Shown here piece by piece: positions 9,454 to 18,540 of a stretch of 64,000 nucleotides of DNA. Source of the DNA: Clostridioides sp. ES-S-0010-02 (GTDB taxonomy: Bacteria > Bacillota > Clostridia > Peptostreptococcales > Peptostreptococcaceae); the NCBI GenBank assembly GCA_020641055.1, contig CP067345.1:861317-925316 (forward strand). The letters run 5' to 3'. Position numbers and translations under genes: made by a program. Under the pieces are notes generated by a model. The model searched no databases. It was given only the letters and a program-made list of their open reading frames with translations, and was not told the DNA's origin. How positions within the stretch are numbered: the first letter of the stretch is position 1; the number at the start of each line of letters is the position of its first letter.

Positions 9454-10752
9454 TTGCAAAATATAAATTTATTTGTGGTATTTATAGAAGGGATATTATC
9501 GTTTTTTTCGCCATGTATATTACCAATACTACCTATTTATCTAAGTATACTGTCAAATAGTAGTGTGGAAAATTTAAAAGAAGGAAAAACTAATTTTATA
9601 AAAAGTTCTCTATTTAAAAATACTATCTTATTTACTCTAGGAATTTCAACAACCTTTTTTATATTAGGTTCATCAGTAAGAGTATTGAGTATGTTTTTTA
9701 ATGAGAATAAAGACTTAATAATGTTTATAGGTGGGATTATAATTATTATCATGGGATTGTTTTATATGGGAATAATTAAGTCTTCAATACTAAATAGAGA
9801 AAAAAGATTAAATGTAAAGTTTAAAGAAATGAGAGCAATAACAGCATATTTACTTGGTTTTACATTTAGTTTTGGGTGGACACCTTGTATTGGGCCAATA
9901 TTAGCATCTGTATTAGTAATGGTTTCTAGTTCAACTAATCATTTGAATGCAAATCTTTTAATAGTAGTATATACCATTGGATTTATTTTGCCATTTATAA
10001 TTACAGCTATGTTCTATAGTAAGTTATTTAAGACTATAGATAAAATAAAATCTAATATGGAAATTATTAAAAAGATAGGTGGAGCTATACTTATAATATC
10101 AGGAATATTAATGATGATAAATGGGTTTGAAAGTGTGAGCAAGCATTTTAATGTTCCACAAAAAAATAAAGTTGAAAATAATCAAAGTGTGAATCAAGAA
10201 GATAATAAACAAGGAAATTCTAATGGCAATACACAAGAAGAGTCTGGTAACAGAGATAATAAAAAAGAATCTAATAATGAAAATAGTGATAACGGCTCTA
10301 ATGATGAAGAGAGAATAAAATCTATTGATTTTACTTTAACTGACCAATATGGTAAAACACATAAATTAAGTGATTATGAAGGTAAGGTTGTGTTTTTAAA
10401 TTTCTGGGCTACATGGTGTCCTCCATGTAAAGAGGAAATGCCTCATATAGAGCAGTTGTACAAGGATTATAAGAAAAATAATGAAGATGTAGTAATTTTA
10501 GGTGTAGCATCACCTAATTTAGGTAGAGAAGGTTCAAGAGAACATGTAATTAACTTTTTAAAAGATGAAGGCTATACTTTTCCCGTTGCACTTGATGAAG
10601 ATGGAGAATTAGCATATCAATATGGAATTAATGCTTTTCCAACTACATTTATAATTGATAAAGAAGGATATGTAACACAGTACATTCCAGGAGCAATGAA
10701 TAAAGAGACTATGATGTCTTTCATTGAAAATCAAAAAAATAAAAAGTATTAA
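9454..10752 (+). CDS. CcdA-like membrane thiol transporter fused to a TlpA/ResA-like thioredoxin domain
   Basis: About 432 residues. The first ~225 form a CcdA/DsbD-beta membrane domain with reactive cysteines C21 in FFSPCILPILP and C145 in FGWTPCIGP. A low-complexity N/Q/E/S linker follows, and the last ~140 residues are a thioredoxin fold with FWATWCPPCKEEMP (C322-x2-C325). Such fusions carry electrons from cytoplasmic thioredoxin across the membrane to reduce extracytoplasmic disulfides. I choose TTG at 9454: the in-frame ATG at 9436 begins inside GAGGAGGAG, which is the binding site. It lies between the HxlR gene and a flavin reductase, suggesting one redox circuit. No signal cleavage is needed because the first helix starts at residue 3. 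Confidence 0.88.
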   Translation: MQNINLFVVFIEGILSFFSPCILPILPIYLSILSNSSVENLKEGKTNFIKSSLFKNTILFTLGISTTFFILGSSVRVLSMFFNENKDLIMFIGGIIIIIMGLFYMGIIKSSILNREKRLNVKFKEMRAITAYLLGFTFSFGWTPCIGPILASVLVMVSSSTNHLNANLLIVVYTIGFILPFIITAMFYSKLFKTIDKIKSNMEIIKKIGGAILIISGILMMINGFESVSKHFNVPQKNKVENNQSVNQEDNKQGNSNGNTQEESGNRDNKKESNNENSDNGSNDEERIKSIDFTLTDQYGKTHKLSDYEGKVVFLNFWATWCPPCKEEMPHIEQLYKDYKKNNEDVVILGVASPNLGREGSREHVINFLKDEGYTFPVALDEDGELAYQYGINAFPTTFIIDKEGYVTQYIPGAMNKETMMSFIENQKNKKY

Positions 10753-10760
10753 TATAGAAG

Positions 10761-10810
10761 GTTACAAAAAAGTACCTAATTGTACCACCTAGAAAATCTT
10801 GTTATAGTAA
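10761..10810 (+). promoter_or_regulatory. Promoter with probable HxlR operator before the flavin disulfide reductase
   Basis: -35 TTGTAC (10780-10785), 17-base spacer, -10 TATAGT (10803-10808). The block starting GTTACAAAAAAGTACC is shared with the hxlR promoter at 8808, in the same position relative to -35 and -10. Here the site is a complete dyad, GTAC-ctaatt-GTAC, covering the -35. It gives the reductase its own promoter within the cluster. Confidence 0.72.
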
Positions 10811-10845
10811 GAGTATAAATAACAGAGGAAAGGGTTGAAATTTAT

Positions 10846-12228
10846 ATGAAAAAAACATTTGATGCAATAATAATAGGATTTGGAAAAGGTGGAAAGACAT
10901 TAGCAGGAGATTTAGCTAATAGAGGATTAAAGGTAGCTTTAGTAGAAAAGTCAAATAAAATGTATGGAGGAACATGTATAAATGTAGCATGTATCCCAAC
11001 TAAAAGCTTAGAAAATTCAGCAAACAATGTAAAAAATATAAACTCTTGGAATGATGCACAAATCGAATATGCAAAAGCTATAGAAAAAAAAGAAACTTTG
11101 GTTACAAAGCTTAGAGAAGCTAACTATAATAAATTAAATTCAAATGATAATGTAACTATATTTACAGGAATGGCGACTTTTATTGATGAAAATACAGTAG
11201 AAGTAAAAACTGAAAATGAAGTTTATGAATTAGTATCAGAGAATATATTTATCAATACTGGCTCAAAATCATTTATACCTAATATAAAAGGTATTGAAAA
11301 CAATAAGATAGTATATAATAGTGAATCTCTTATGAATTTAAGAACCTTACCTAAAAAAATGACAATTATAGGTGCTGGGTTTATAGGTTTAGAATTTGCA
11401 GGCATCTATAGTTCCTTTGGAACAGAAGTTACAATATTAAATTCAAATAATGGGATTTTACCAAATGAAGATATTGAAGATTCAGAAGAAATAATAAAAT
11501 TACTTGAAAAGAGAAATGTAAAAATTATAAATAATGCAAAGGTAAAAGAGATTAAGGAAGTTTCTAATTTAGCTACAGTAGAATATGATATAAATAGTGA
11601 ATTAAAGGAAATAACAAGTGATATAATACTTGTTGCTACAGGTAGAAAAGCAAATACTGAAGGTTTAGGACTTGAAAATGCAGGCATAGAGTTAAATGAA
11701 AGAGGATTTATTAAAGTATCAGATAACCTTAAAACTAATAAAAAACACATATGGGCTATAGGAGATATAAATGGAGGTCCTCAATTTACTTATATATCAC
11801 TAGATGACTATCGTATAATAATCAATCAATTATTTGGAAATAAGACTAGAACGACTAGTAATAGAAAAAATATACCAAATGCTATATTCATAAGTCCAGC
11901 ATTTTCAAGAGTTGGTCTTAATGTTAAACAAGCAAAGGAAAAAGGATATGATGTATTAGTAGCAAAGATGCCAGTTGAGGCAATTCCAAGAGCTAAACAA
12001 ATTGGAAAGACAGATGGATTTATAAAAATCGTAATAGATAAAAATTCCAATAAGATACTTGGTGCTAGCATGATATGTGAAGATTCTAGTGAGATTATAC
12101 ATTTAATTCAGTTAGCCGTAGATTTAGAAGTAGAATATACATATTTAAGAGACCGTGTTTATGCACATCCAACTATGACAGAGGCTCTTAATGATGTTTT
12201 ATCTCCTAATATGATAAAGGAAGTATAG
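10846..12228 (+). CDS. FAD-dependent pyridine nucleotide-disulfide oxidoreductase (RclA/mercuric reductase-like)
   Basis: 460 residues. An N-terminal FAD-binding segment AIIIGFGKGGKTLAGDLA is followed by the redox-active pair C44 and C49 in GGTCINVACIPTKS. An NAD(P) motif IIGAGFIGLEFAG is near residue 175, a second FAD motif WAIGDINGG near 305, and the C-terminal dimerisation domain ends in YAHPTMTEALND, the conserved HP pair. The set matches the glutathione/mercuric reductase family; no metal-binding N-terminal extension is present, so it is closer to RclA-like enzymes. The substrate is unknown. It shares an operator with the hxlR gene upstream, suggesting induction by reactive electrophiles or disulfide stress. 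Confidence 0.85.
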   Translation: MKKTFDAIIIGFGKGGKTLAGDLANRGLKVALVEKSNKMYGGTCINVACIPTKSLENSANNVKNINSWNDAQIEYAKAIEKKETLVTKLREANYNKLNSNDNVTIFTGMATFIDENTVEVKTENEVYELVSENIFINTGSKSFIPNIKGIENNKIVYNSESLMNLRTLPKKMTIIGAGFIGLEFAGIYSSFGTEVTILNSNNGILPNEDIEDSEEIIKLLEKRNVKIINNAKVKEIKEVSNLATVEYDINSELKEITSDIILVATGRKANTEGLGLENAGIELNERGFIKVSDNLKTNKKHIWAIGDINGGPQFTYISLDDYRIIINQLFGNKTRTTSNRKNIPNAIFISPAFSRVGLNVKQAKEKGYDVLVAKMPVEAIPRAKQIGKTDGFIKIVIDKNSNKILGASMICEDSSEIIHLIQLAVDLEVEYTYLRDRVYAHPTMTEALNDVLSPNMIKEV

Positions 12229-12280
12229 AATAAGTGTAATATATAAATAAAGCCTAAAATTATCATTATAAATAAATTTT

Positions 12281-12326
12281 AAAGAAAGGATACTATGAGA
12301 ATTTACTAATAGTATCCTTTCTTTAC
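12281..12326 (+). terminator. Terminator after the flavin disulfide reductase gene
   Basis: AAAGAAAGGATACTAT (12281-12296) pairs perfectly with ATAGTATCCTTTCTTT (12309-12324). A 16-bp stem with a 12-base loop closes the HxlR-linked cluster. Confidence 0.88.
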
Positions 12327-12463
12327 ATTATAAAGTATAAATATAGTAAAAAAGTAATTATTTTGTATTTAAGAGAGTATTAAAAGGTATAATCTAAATA
12401 TTGAATAATATAAATGGATAAGATAATATTAGCAAACTTCATATTAAGGCGGTGAAATACTCT

Positions 12464-13177
12464 ATGAATAAAATATCTAAAAGAGGCTTTGATGAGAGTG
12501 ATAAACGATGGTTTTCAAGTAAAGAACTTGTAAGACTTGTAAAGGCTCAAGAAGAAATAGAGTGGTTAATAAATAGAGATTATAAAATAGACCCAGTTGT
12601 AACTTTTGTGGGAGATAGATATCAGTTTTCAATAAGACAAAGAGATGCACTAAAGAGAGCAGTATGTACTGATGAAAAAAATAAAATAAGACAATCAAAG
12701 ATACTTTCCTTAGATAAAATAAATGAAGGAATTATATACATAGATGGTTTTAATTTGATAATAGCTCTAGAAGTAGCATTATCTGGAGGAACTCTAGTCA
12801 TAGGTAGAGATGGAAATATAAGAGATTTAGCAGGTCTTAGAGGAACATATAAAATTATAGATAAAACAGAAGAAGCTTTAAATCTAATAGGAAAGTTTTT
12901 TAATAAATATAAGGCTACAAAAATTAAATTTTACTTAGATGCACCAGTTTCTAATTCTGGAAATCTAAGATATAAGATATTAGAACATGCCAGGGTATGG
13001 AAAATTGAAACAGAAGTAGAGCTAGTAAAAAATGCAGATGTTATATTAGAAAAACTTGATAGAGTAGTTAGCAGTGATGCTGTTATAGTTGATAAATGTA
13101 TAAGTTATTTTAATGTAGCTAGAAGTATAATTGAAGAATATATTAAAGATTGTAATATTGTAAATTTAAATGGATAA
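12464..13177 (+). CDS. DUF434 family protein
   Basis: A soluble protein of about 237 residues. The N-terminal RGFDESDKRWFSSKE and the central YIDGFNLIIALEVALSGG are characteristic of DUF434-type proteins. The middle half, with acidic residues in IDGFN, FYLDAPVSNSG and KNADVILE, looks like a PIN/NYN-like nuclease fold, but that is my inference and no function is established to my knowledge. The GTG at 12452 is part of AAGGCGGTG, so ATG 12464 is the better start. It stands alone between two transcription units. It could be a nuclease or merely nucleotide-binding. Confidence 0.65.
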   Translation: MNKISKRGFDESDKRWFSSKELVRLVKAQEEIEWLINRDYKIDPVVTFVGDRYQFSIRQRDALKRAVCTDEKNKIRQSKILSLDKINEGIIYIDGFNLIIALEVALSGGTLVIGRDGNIRDLAGLRGTYKIIDKTEEALNLIGKFFNKYKATKIKFYLDAPVSNSGNLRYKILEHARVWKIETEVELVKNADVILEKLDRVVSSDAVIVDKCISYFNVARSIIEEYIKDCNIVNLNG

Positions 13178-13276
13178 TAACCTTTAATTATACAGAGTAA
13201 GTTTAAAAATAGAAGAACGAATATATATCGAATTTCATAAAGTATTGTAAAAAGACATATGAGAGGATGGGTATGT

Positions 13277-14128
13277 GTGAAGCTATTTAAAATAAACATT
13301 AAAAAATACAGAGCACCTATATATAAATATGCTTTAGTAAATGTAAATTTGAGGTCTGCGAAATCTACAAGTTCAAGTATTATAACTGTAATACCTAAAG
13401 GTTCTAAATTAGAGGTTCTAGATGAAGAAGATGATTGGATTAAAGTAATCTACAATTTTCAAGAAGGGTATGTATACAGCGATTTAATATCAGTAAGCGA
13501 ATATGCTTGGAGTAATTTAAATTTAAGAGAAGATAAGTCTACAACTTCTACTATAATTACAGTAATTCCTGAAAAGTCTAGAGTCGAAGTTCTACAGGTA
13601 GAAGGGGACTGGAGTAAAGTTATATATGATGATAAAACAGGTTATGTTTTTAATTATTTCTTGTCAAGTGATGGAAATAAACCTAATGAATTAGATTATA
13701 AGTATTTTTACACTGATATGACTAAATTTGTTAATGAAAATAACATTAAAAGTACTAGTGACTATCTAATTACCACAGACCTTAAAAATAAATACACTTA
13801 TATTTTTAAGAAAGATAATGGAGGTTGGGGTCAATTATATAAATGGGAATGTACTATAGGTAAACCTGAAACTCCAACTATAACAGGTATTTTTTATATA
13901 AGTGGGAGAAAACCTTCTTTTGGAACAGATGAGTATTCAGTTAAGTACGCTACTAGAATTAAAGGTGGGTATTATTATCATTCTGTGTTATATAATTCAA
14001 CAGGAAGTTATATAATAGATGCTAGGCTTGGTGAAGCTCTTAGCCATGGATGTATAAGACTAAGTACAGAAAATGCTAAGTGGATATATGACAATATACC
14101 AGACACAACAACAGTTATAATTCATTAA
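13277..14128 (+). CDS. L,D-transpeptidase with two SH3 domains (Ldt_Cd3-like)
   Basis: About 283 residues. Two bacterial SH3 repeats (about 12-70 and 72-130; each has NLR followed by IITVIP) precede a YkuD catalytic domain from about 165 to the end. The catalytic signature is SHGCIRLS, with the nucleophilic cysteine after HG. Such enzymes make 3-3 peptidoglycan cross-links, which dominate in C. difficile. Architecture and neighbourhood match the third described enzyme, Ldt_Cd3. I use GTG 13277 because AGAGGA lies 9 bases upstream; ATG 13259 has no visible binding site. With either start there is no signal peptide or membrane helix, odd for a cell-wall enzyme. A convergent terminator follows. 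Confidence 0.85.
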   Translation: MKLFKINIKKYRAPIYKYALVNVNLRSAKSTSSSIITVIPKGSKLEVLDEEDDWIKVIYNFQEGYVYSDLISVSEYAWSNLNLREDKSTTSTIITVIPEKSRVEVLQVEGDWSKVIYDDKTGYVFNYFLSSDGNKPNELDYKYFYTDMTKFVNENNIKSTSDYLITTDLKNKYTYIFKKDNGGWGQLYKWECTIGKPETPTITGIFYISGRKPSFGTDEYSVKYATRIKGGYYYHSVLYNSTGSYIIDARLGEALSHGCIRLSTENAKWIYDNIPDTTTVIIH

Positions 14129-14192
14129 AAATACTATTTATTAATTTTAAAGAGTTTGAAATTAAATTAAAAATATGGATTTAGTTTAGATA

Positions 14193-14242
14193 ATAAGAGA
14201 GTGTCTATAATCAAATAAAAATATTTTGAGACACTCCCTTAT
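14193..14242. terminator. Bidirectional terminator between ldt and the alcohol dehydrogenase gene
   Basis: ATAAGAGAGTGTCT (14193-14206) and AGACACTCCCTTAT (14229-14242) pair over 14 bases with one mismatch. It sits between two converging genes and can serve both. Confidence 0.75.
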
Positions 14243-14276
14243 AAATATACATAATTAATTTATAAGTGTGATTATA

Positions 14277-15422
14277 TTAAGAGATTTTCTTAAATAATTC
14301 TATAATTTTGTCTTTATCAAAGAAAACAGGATTGGCTCCAGCACAAGCATCTTTCATAGAATTTTCAGCAAGCAACTCAAAATTAGGATTATCAACACCA
14401 ACATCTTTTAAAGATTTTGGAATTCCTACCTCTTCTGAAAGAGCTTTTATTTTATCTATTACAAAATCAACACATTCCTTATCTGATTTGCCATGTATAT
14501 TCATTCCAATAATCTCAGCTATTGGACGGAATTTAGAAGGTGCAGATTTAGCATTTTCTTCTTCAACTATTGGTAGCAACATAGCATTACATACTCCATG
14601 AGGTAAATCATATAAACCTCCTAATTGATGAGCCATAGCATGTACATTTCCAAGACCTGCATTACTAAAAGCAATTCCATTTAGAAAACAAGCATAACAC
14701 ATTTGTTCTCTAGCATCTATATCATTACCATCTTTAACAGCTCTAGGAAGATATTCAAATATCTGCTTTATAGAATATAGCGCAGTTGAATCTGTAACAT
14801 CATAAGCTCCATTAGCCACTACAGCTTCTATAGCATGAGTCAGTGCATCCATACCAGTAGCTGCTGTCAAATTAGCTGGCTTACTAATCATTAATTCTGG
14901 GTCATTAACTGTCATTGTAGCTAGTGCATTTGTATCAACCATTATCATTTTTACATGCCTATCTTCATCCGTTATAACATAATTTATTGTAACTTCAGCT
15001 GATGTACCAGCAGTAGTAGTTATAGCAACTATAGGAAGACATTTTTTAGAAGTTTTATTTACACCTTCATAATCTCTAATGTCACCGCCATTGGTAGCTA
15101 ATATAGAAATAGCTTTACCACAATCTTGTGGAGAACCACCACCTATAGTTATAACGAAGTCGCAATTTTCTGATTTTAGTATTTCAAGTCCATTATTGAC
15201 ATTAGTCACAGTTGGGTTTGGTTTAACTTCATCATAAATAGCAAAGTTCACACCTATTTGAGACAACATATCTGTTACTTTTTTTACAGTACCATTTGAA
15301 GTTAGAAATTTATCGCTAACGATAAATGCTTTTTTAGTGCCTAAGGATTTAATTGAGTCTTTAGATTCAATAAGACACCCTTTTCCAAGTAAGTTTATTG
15401 GTGGTACATAATAGATACTCAT
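14277..15422 (-). CDS. Iron-containing (group III) alcohol dehydrogenase
   Basis: 381 residues, the usual length. The NAD-binding GGGSPQDCGKA and the metal-ligand segments GMDALTHAIEA and AMAHQLGGLYDLPHGVCNA (Asp plus three His) are intact. The protein resembles lactaldehyde/1,3-propanediol and butanol dehydrogenases. AAAGGAG lies 10 bases before the ATG. About 125 bases upstream is a site shared with the kdgT operon promoter (15546-15569 and 16922-16945), so it probably belongs to the sugar-acid regulon despite its opposite orientation. I infer that it reduces an aldehyde released by the aldolase of that pathway to spare NADH. Substrate is not readable from sequence. Confidence 0.9.
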   Translation of the reverse strand: MSIYYVPPINLLGKGCLIESKDSIKSLGTKKAFIVSDKFLTSNGTVKKVTDMLSQIGVNFAIYDEVKPNPTVTNVNNGLEILKSENCDFVITIGGGSPQDCGKAISILATNGGDIRDYEGVNKTSKKCLPIVAITTTAGTSAEVTINYVITDEDRHVKMIMVDTNALATMTVNDPELMISKPANLTAATGMDALTHAIEAVVANGAYDVTDSTALYSIKQIFEYLPRAVKDGNDIDAREQMCYACFLNGIAFSNAGLGNVHAMAHQLGGLYDLPHGVCNAMLLPIVEEENAKSAPSKFRPIAEIIGMNIHGKSDKECVDFVIDKIKALSEEVGIPKSLKDVGVDNPNFELLAENSMKDACAGANPVFFDKDKIIELFKKIS

Positions 15423-15545
15423 AGTTAAAATCTCCTTTTTTGAATTAATTTTTATGTATAATATACATACCTACAATAGTCTTATACTAATTCACATATT
15501 AGATATTGGTTTTTGAGGTTAAAATATATATTGTGAGTTTTTATA

Positions 15546-15569
15546 TAAGAACTAAGTTCGTAATTACGA
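15546..15569. promoter_or_regulatory. Probable IclR operator upstream of the alcohol dehydrogenase gene
   Basis: TAAGAACTAAGTT followed by TAATTACGA. The reverse complement of the site downstream of the kdgT promoter (16922-16945) shares TAAGAACTAAGTT and the closing TTACGA at the same spacing. Only these two copies were seen, both near the IclR gene. Confidence 0.6.
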
Positions 15570-15638
15570 TTATGATTAGAATTTAACATAGTATTTTTAT
15601 CATGTCAATAAAAATATTAAAAATAAAAAAGAGCATAA

Positions 15639-15679
15639 AAAAACAAAGTTGCTGTAATTAAGTCAGCAACTTTGTTTTT
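15639..15679 (-). terminator. Terminator of the iclR gene
   Basis: AAAAACAAAGTTGCTG (15639-15654) pairs perfectly with CAGCAACTTTGTTTTT (15664-15679) around a 9-base loop. Read on the minus strand the hairpin ends in a T run, directly after the iclR stop. Confidence 0.88.
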
Positions 15680-15685
15680 ATCAAT

Positions 15686-16462
15686 CTAATTTATTATAAT
15701 ATCTTCATTACGTTCTTCCATCATAGATTGAATATTTTTTTGTGCATTTAGAAGTAATTTTTTTATCAGTTCTATTTTTTCTTCACTAGACCTAAAAAGT
15801 GGAAGTGTTACGCTAACAGCGGCCCTTATACATCCGTTTTTTCTTATTGGTACAGCAAGGCATTTTAGGTATTCCATTGATTCTTCACATTCTGAAGCTA
15901 TTTGAGTTTCACGAACTTCAAGAAGCTGGTCATATAAAATATCAAAGTCAGTAATTGATTTTTTTGTAAATCCTTTTAATCCGTCTGGATATAAATTTAT
16001 TAGTTTTTCCTTATCAAAATCACATAAAAGTGCTTTACCAAGACCTGTACAATTAGCAGGTATCTTTTTACCAACATAAGAAATAAGTCTAATTGGCTCT
16101 GGAGAGTCAACTTTTCCAATATAAAGAACTTCGTTATTGTCGAGTATACCAAGTTGACAAGTTTCAGAACAAGAATTAACTATATTAGTCATTTCATCAA
16201 TTATGTAGTTAAAAATAGTTCTTTTTTCAAAAAACGAAGACCCCAATGTGTAAGAACGTATACCTATGGAATATTTAGACGTATTTTTATCAATAGTAAT
16301 GTATTTTCTAGCATTAAGTGTATGAACTATAGGAAAGATACTACTTTTTGGAGCATTGATAGCATCTGCTATTTCTGTAAGAGTATATCCATTCTCAGAT
16401 TCAGCTAATGCTTCTAAAATATCTAATATCCTAGCTGTTGGGCGATGATTATCTGAAGTCAT
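15686..16462 (-). CDS. IclR family transcriptional repressor
   Basis: 258 residues. The N-terminal winged helix (RILDILEALAESENGYTLTE, then NAPKSSIFPIVHTL, about residues 9-60) is followed by the IclR ligand-binding domain of about 180 residues, containing YVGKKIPANCTGLGKALLCD, the family signature. IclR proteins regulate carboxylate and sugar-acid catabolism by binding a pathway intermediate. GGGGGAAATTT precedes the ATG. The gene is divergent from the kdgT operon, and the shared operator pairs nearby suggest it represses both that operon and the alcohol dehydrogenase. A dyad GCATACTGT/ACAGTATGTGC (16514-16566) just before it may reflect autoregulation. Confidence 0.9.
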   Translation of the reverse strand: MTSDNHRPTARILDILEALAESENGYTLTEIADAINAPKSSIFPIVHTLNARKYITIDKNTSKYSIGIRSYTLGSSFFEKRTIFNYIIDEMTNIVNSCSETCQLGILDNNEVLYIGKVDSPEPIRLISYVGKKIPANCTGLGKALLCDFDKEKLINLYPDGLKGFTKKSITDFDILYDQLLEVRETQIASECEESMEYLKCLAVPIRKNGCIRAAVSVTLPLFRSSEEKIELIKKLLLNAQKNIQSMMEERNEDIIIN

Positions 16463-16880
16463 AAATTTCCCCCTATCTTTGTTAATTTAAAGTGTTAGAA
16501 TATGTTGATTTTAGCATACTGTGTGATAATTTACAATGTAGAAATAAAATATATGACAGTATGTGCAAATAAGCTTTAATTATAAATATTTATAGATGAT
16601 TTTTTTGATGAAAATTCATACTAAAAACTTGAAATAATTTCCAAAATATACCTGAGAAAGTGAACTGTATTTAGCTATATAATTTAAGATAAGACAATAA
16701 TAATCGTATTTTATATGAAAATATCGAAATATTGTGAATTTAGATTATATAAATTGGGATATATAGATGTGAAATGAGAAAAATTACTTTTTATATTTTG
16801 CATATAATGAAGATAATTGCTAACTATTGCTATATTATCAGATAATTTGAAAAAATTTTGACAAAAATTTATTTTTTTTA
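16463..16880. other. Gene-free, AT-rich divergent control region (iclR/kdgT)
   Basis: No open frame of note. The only structure I see apart from the kdgT promoter is an imperfect dyad GCATACTGT (16514-16522) / ACAGTATGTGC (16556-16566) near the iclR start. The rest is low-complexity A/T sequence. Confidence 0.5.
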
Positions 16881-16967
16881 TTGACTCATAATTGGGAAAA
16901 TGCTATCATTAATTCAAAGATTCGTAAATAAAAACTTAGTTCTTAAATACGAACCGAAACGGCCGTT
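16881..16967 (+). promoter_or_regulatory. kdgT operon promoter with IclR operator and a palindrome
   Basis: -35 TTGACT (16881-16886), 17-base spacer, -10 TATCAT (16904-16909). Just downstream, TTCGTA (16921-16926) and TACGAA (16948-16953) bracket the sequence shared with the alcohol dehydrogenase upstream region. A separate 10-bp palindrome AACGGCCGTT lies at 16958-16967. A repressor bound here would block transcription just after initiation. Confidence 0.7.
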
Positions 16968-17030
16968 AAAATTAAAGCTAAAAAATTTAATACAAGTAAT
17001 TAAATATCATGTTTTAGGAGGAGTAACTTT

Positions 17031-18005
17031 ATGATAATGGATTTTATTAAAAAAATTCCTGCAGGTATGATGATAGTTCCAATGTTTATAGCAGCTTTCA
17101 TTAATACATTTTGCCCAGATATTGTACAAATAGGTTCATTTACAACAGCAGTATTCTCAAGTGTTGGCTCTGCAACTATAATAGGGGTTCAACTAGTATG
17201 TCTTGGAACTCAGCTTCAATTTAAAGAAATGCCAAAAGTATTAAAAAGAGGAGGAATACTTCTTGGTTCTAAATTTGCTATAGGTGCTTTAATAGGCATA
17301 CTTATAGGAAAATTATTTGGAATGGATGGAGTATTAGGTCTTACAACTTTGGCAGTTATAAGTGCAGTTACAAATAGTAATGGTAGTATATATCTTTCAT
17401 TAATGACTTCATATGGAGATGAAACAGATTGTGCAACTATGAGTTTACTTACTTTGAATGATGGTCCATTTTTTACATTGATAGCTCTTGGGACTTCAGG
17501 ACTTGCAAATGTTCCATTAATGTCATTATTAGCTGCAATCGTACCAATACTTGTTGGTATGATAATAGGTAATTTTGACAAAAAGATGAAAGAATTTTTA
17601 GAACCAGGATGTAATTTATTAGTACCCTTTGTAGGTTTTGCACTTGGAAGTAGCATAAATCTTGCAAGTATATTAAAAGGAGGACTATCTGGAGTATTAC
17701 TTGGATTAATATCTGTGTTTGTAGGAGGTATATTTATAGTATTCTGTGATAGATTTATAGGTAAACGTCCAGGGTATGCAGGATGGGCTGTAGCTACAAC
17801 TGCAGGGAATGCAATTGCTGTTCCTGCTGCTGTTGCATTAGTTGACCCAACATGGCAACCATATGTTGCAACAGCTACAACTCAAGTAGCAGCTGCAGTA
17901 GTTGTTACTGCAATATTAGTTCCTCTTATAACTAGCTGGTGGGCGAAGAAATATGGATGTCCTAAATTCCCAAAACAAAAAGATGATGGGACAATAGTAG
18001 CCTGA
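17031..18005 (+). CDS. kdgT: 2-keto-3-deoxygluconate permease (KdgT family)
   Basis: 324 residues and about ten membrane helices. MDFIKKIPAGMMIVPMFIAA at the start and AGWAVATTAGNAIAVPAA near the C-terminus are classic for the KdgT family of proton-coupled ketodeoxygluconate transporters. AGGAGGAG precedes the ATG. It is the first gene of a five-gene operon of sugar-acid enzymes under a promoter with an IclR-type operator. The substrate may be 2-keto-3-deoxygluconate or a related aldonate/ketodeoxy acid; the dehydratase downstream suggests the imported acid may not yet be dehydrated. Confidence 0.9.
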   Translation: MIMDFIKKIPAGMMIVPMFIAAFINTFCPDIVQIGSFTTAVFSSVGSATIIGVQLVCLGTQLQFKEMPKVLKRGGILLGSKFAIGALIGILIGKLFGMDGVLGLTTLAVISAVTNSNGSIYLSLMTSYGDETDCATMSLLTLNDGPFFTLIALGTSGLANVPLMSLLAAIVPILVGMIIGNFDKKMKEFLEPGCNLLVPFVGFALGSSINLASILKGGLSGVLLGLISVFVGGIFIVFCDRFIGKRPGYAGWAVATTAGNAIAVPAAVALVDPTWQPYVATATTQVAAAVVVTAILVPLITSWWAKKYGCPKFPKQKDDGTIVA

Positions 18006-18082
18006 TGAATACAGATATATAATTGCTAAGATGATTTTGTATATTAATAAAACTATATTATTTATAAAGGAGAATAAAGATA

Positions 18083-18388
18083 ATGATAAATGCAGTGATA
18101 ATTGATGAAAAAGATAATGTTGCAGTGGCTATTGAGGCAATATCTAAGAATAGTGAAATTAATTTTAAATTAAAAGATAAAACGATAAAGACAATAACAG
18201 CTTTAGATGATATAACTATTTATCATAAATTGGCTATAAAGGATATGGCTGAGGGAGATAAAGTTACTAAATATGGAGAACACATAGGAGAAGCTAATCA
18301 AGAAATAAAAATTGGTCAACATGTACATATTCACAATGTTAAAAGTGTTAGAGAAGATTTAGATAAACAAATTGTATCGAACATATAA
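18083..18388 (+). CDS. UxaA-family hydro-lyase, small subunit (SAF domain)
   Basis: 101 residues corresponding to the N-terminal SAF domain of altronate/galactarate dehydratases. The sequence has KLAIKDMAEGDKVTKYGEHI, the motif that precedes the catalytic part in UxaA, and ends HVHIHNVKS as small subunits do. Together with the next gene it should form a two-chain, iron-dependent dehydratase acting on a sugar acid. Similar two-chain enzymes also include sulfolactate sulfo-lyase (SuyA/SuyB), so the lyase substrate is uncertain. GGAG precedes the ATG. A 150-base gap separates it from the large subunit. Confidence 0.85.
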   Translation: MINAVIIDEKDNVAVAIEAISKNSEINFKLKDKTIKTITALDDITIYHKLAIKDMAEGDKVTKYGEHIGEANQEIKIGQHVHIHNVKSVREDLDKQIVSNI

Positions 18389-18540
18389 AGTAACATTTAT
18401 AATTCAATAAAAGTCATATTTAGTATTAAATGATTAAATAAGTAGGATTATAGTTATCTAATTAGCAATAAGAATAAAATTTATAGTACAAGAAAATCAA
18501 ATAAAGTATGATAAATAGACTATTTTAGGAGGAAATCAAT

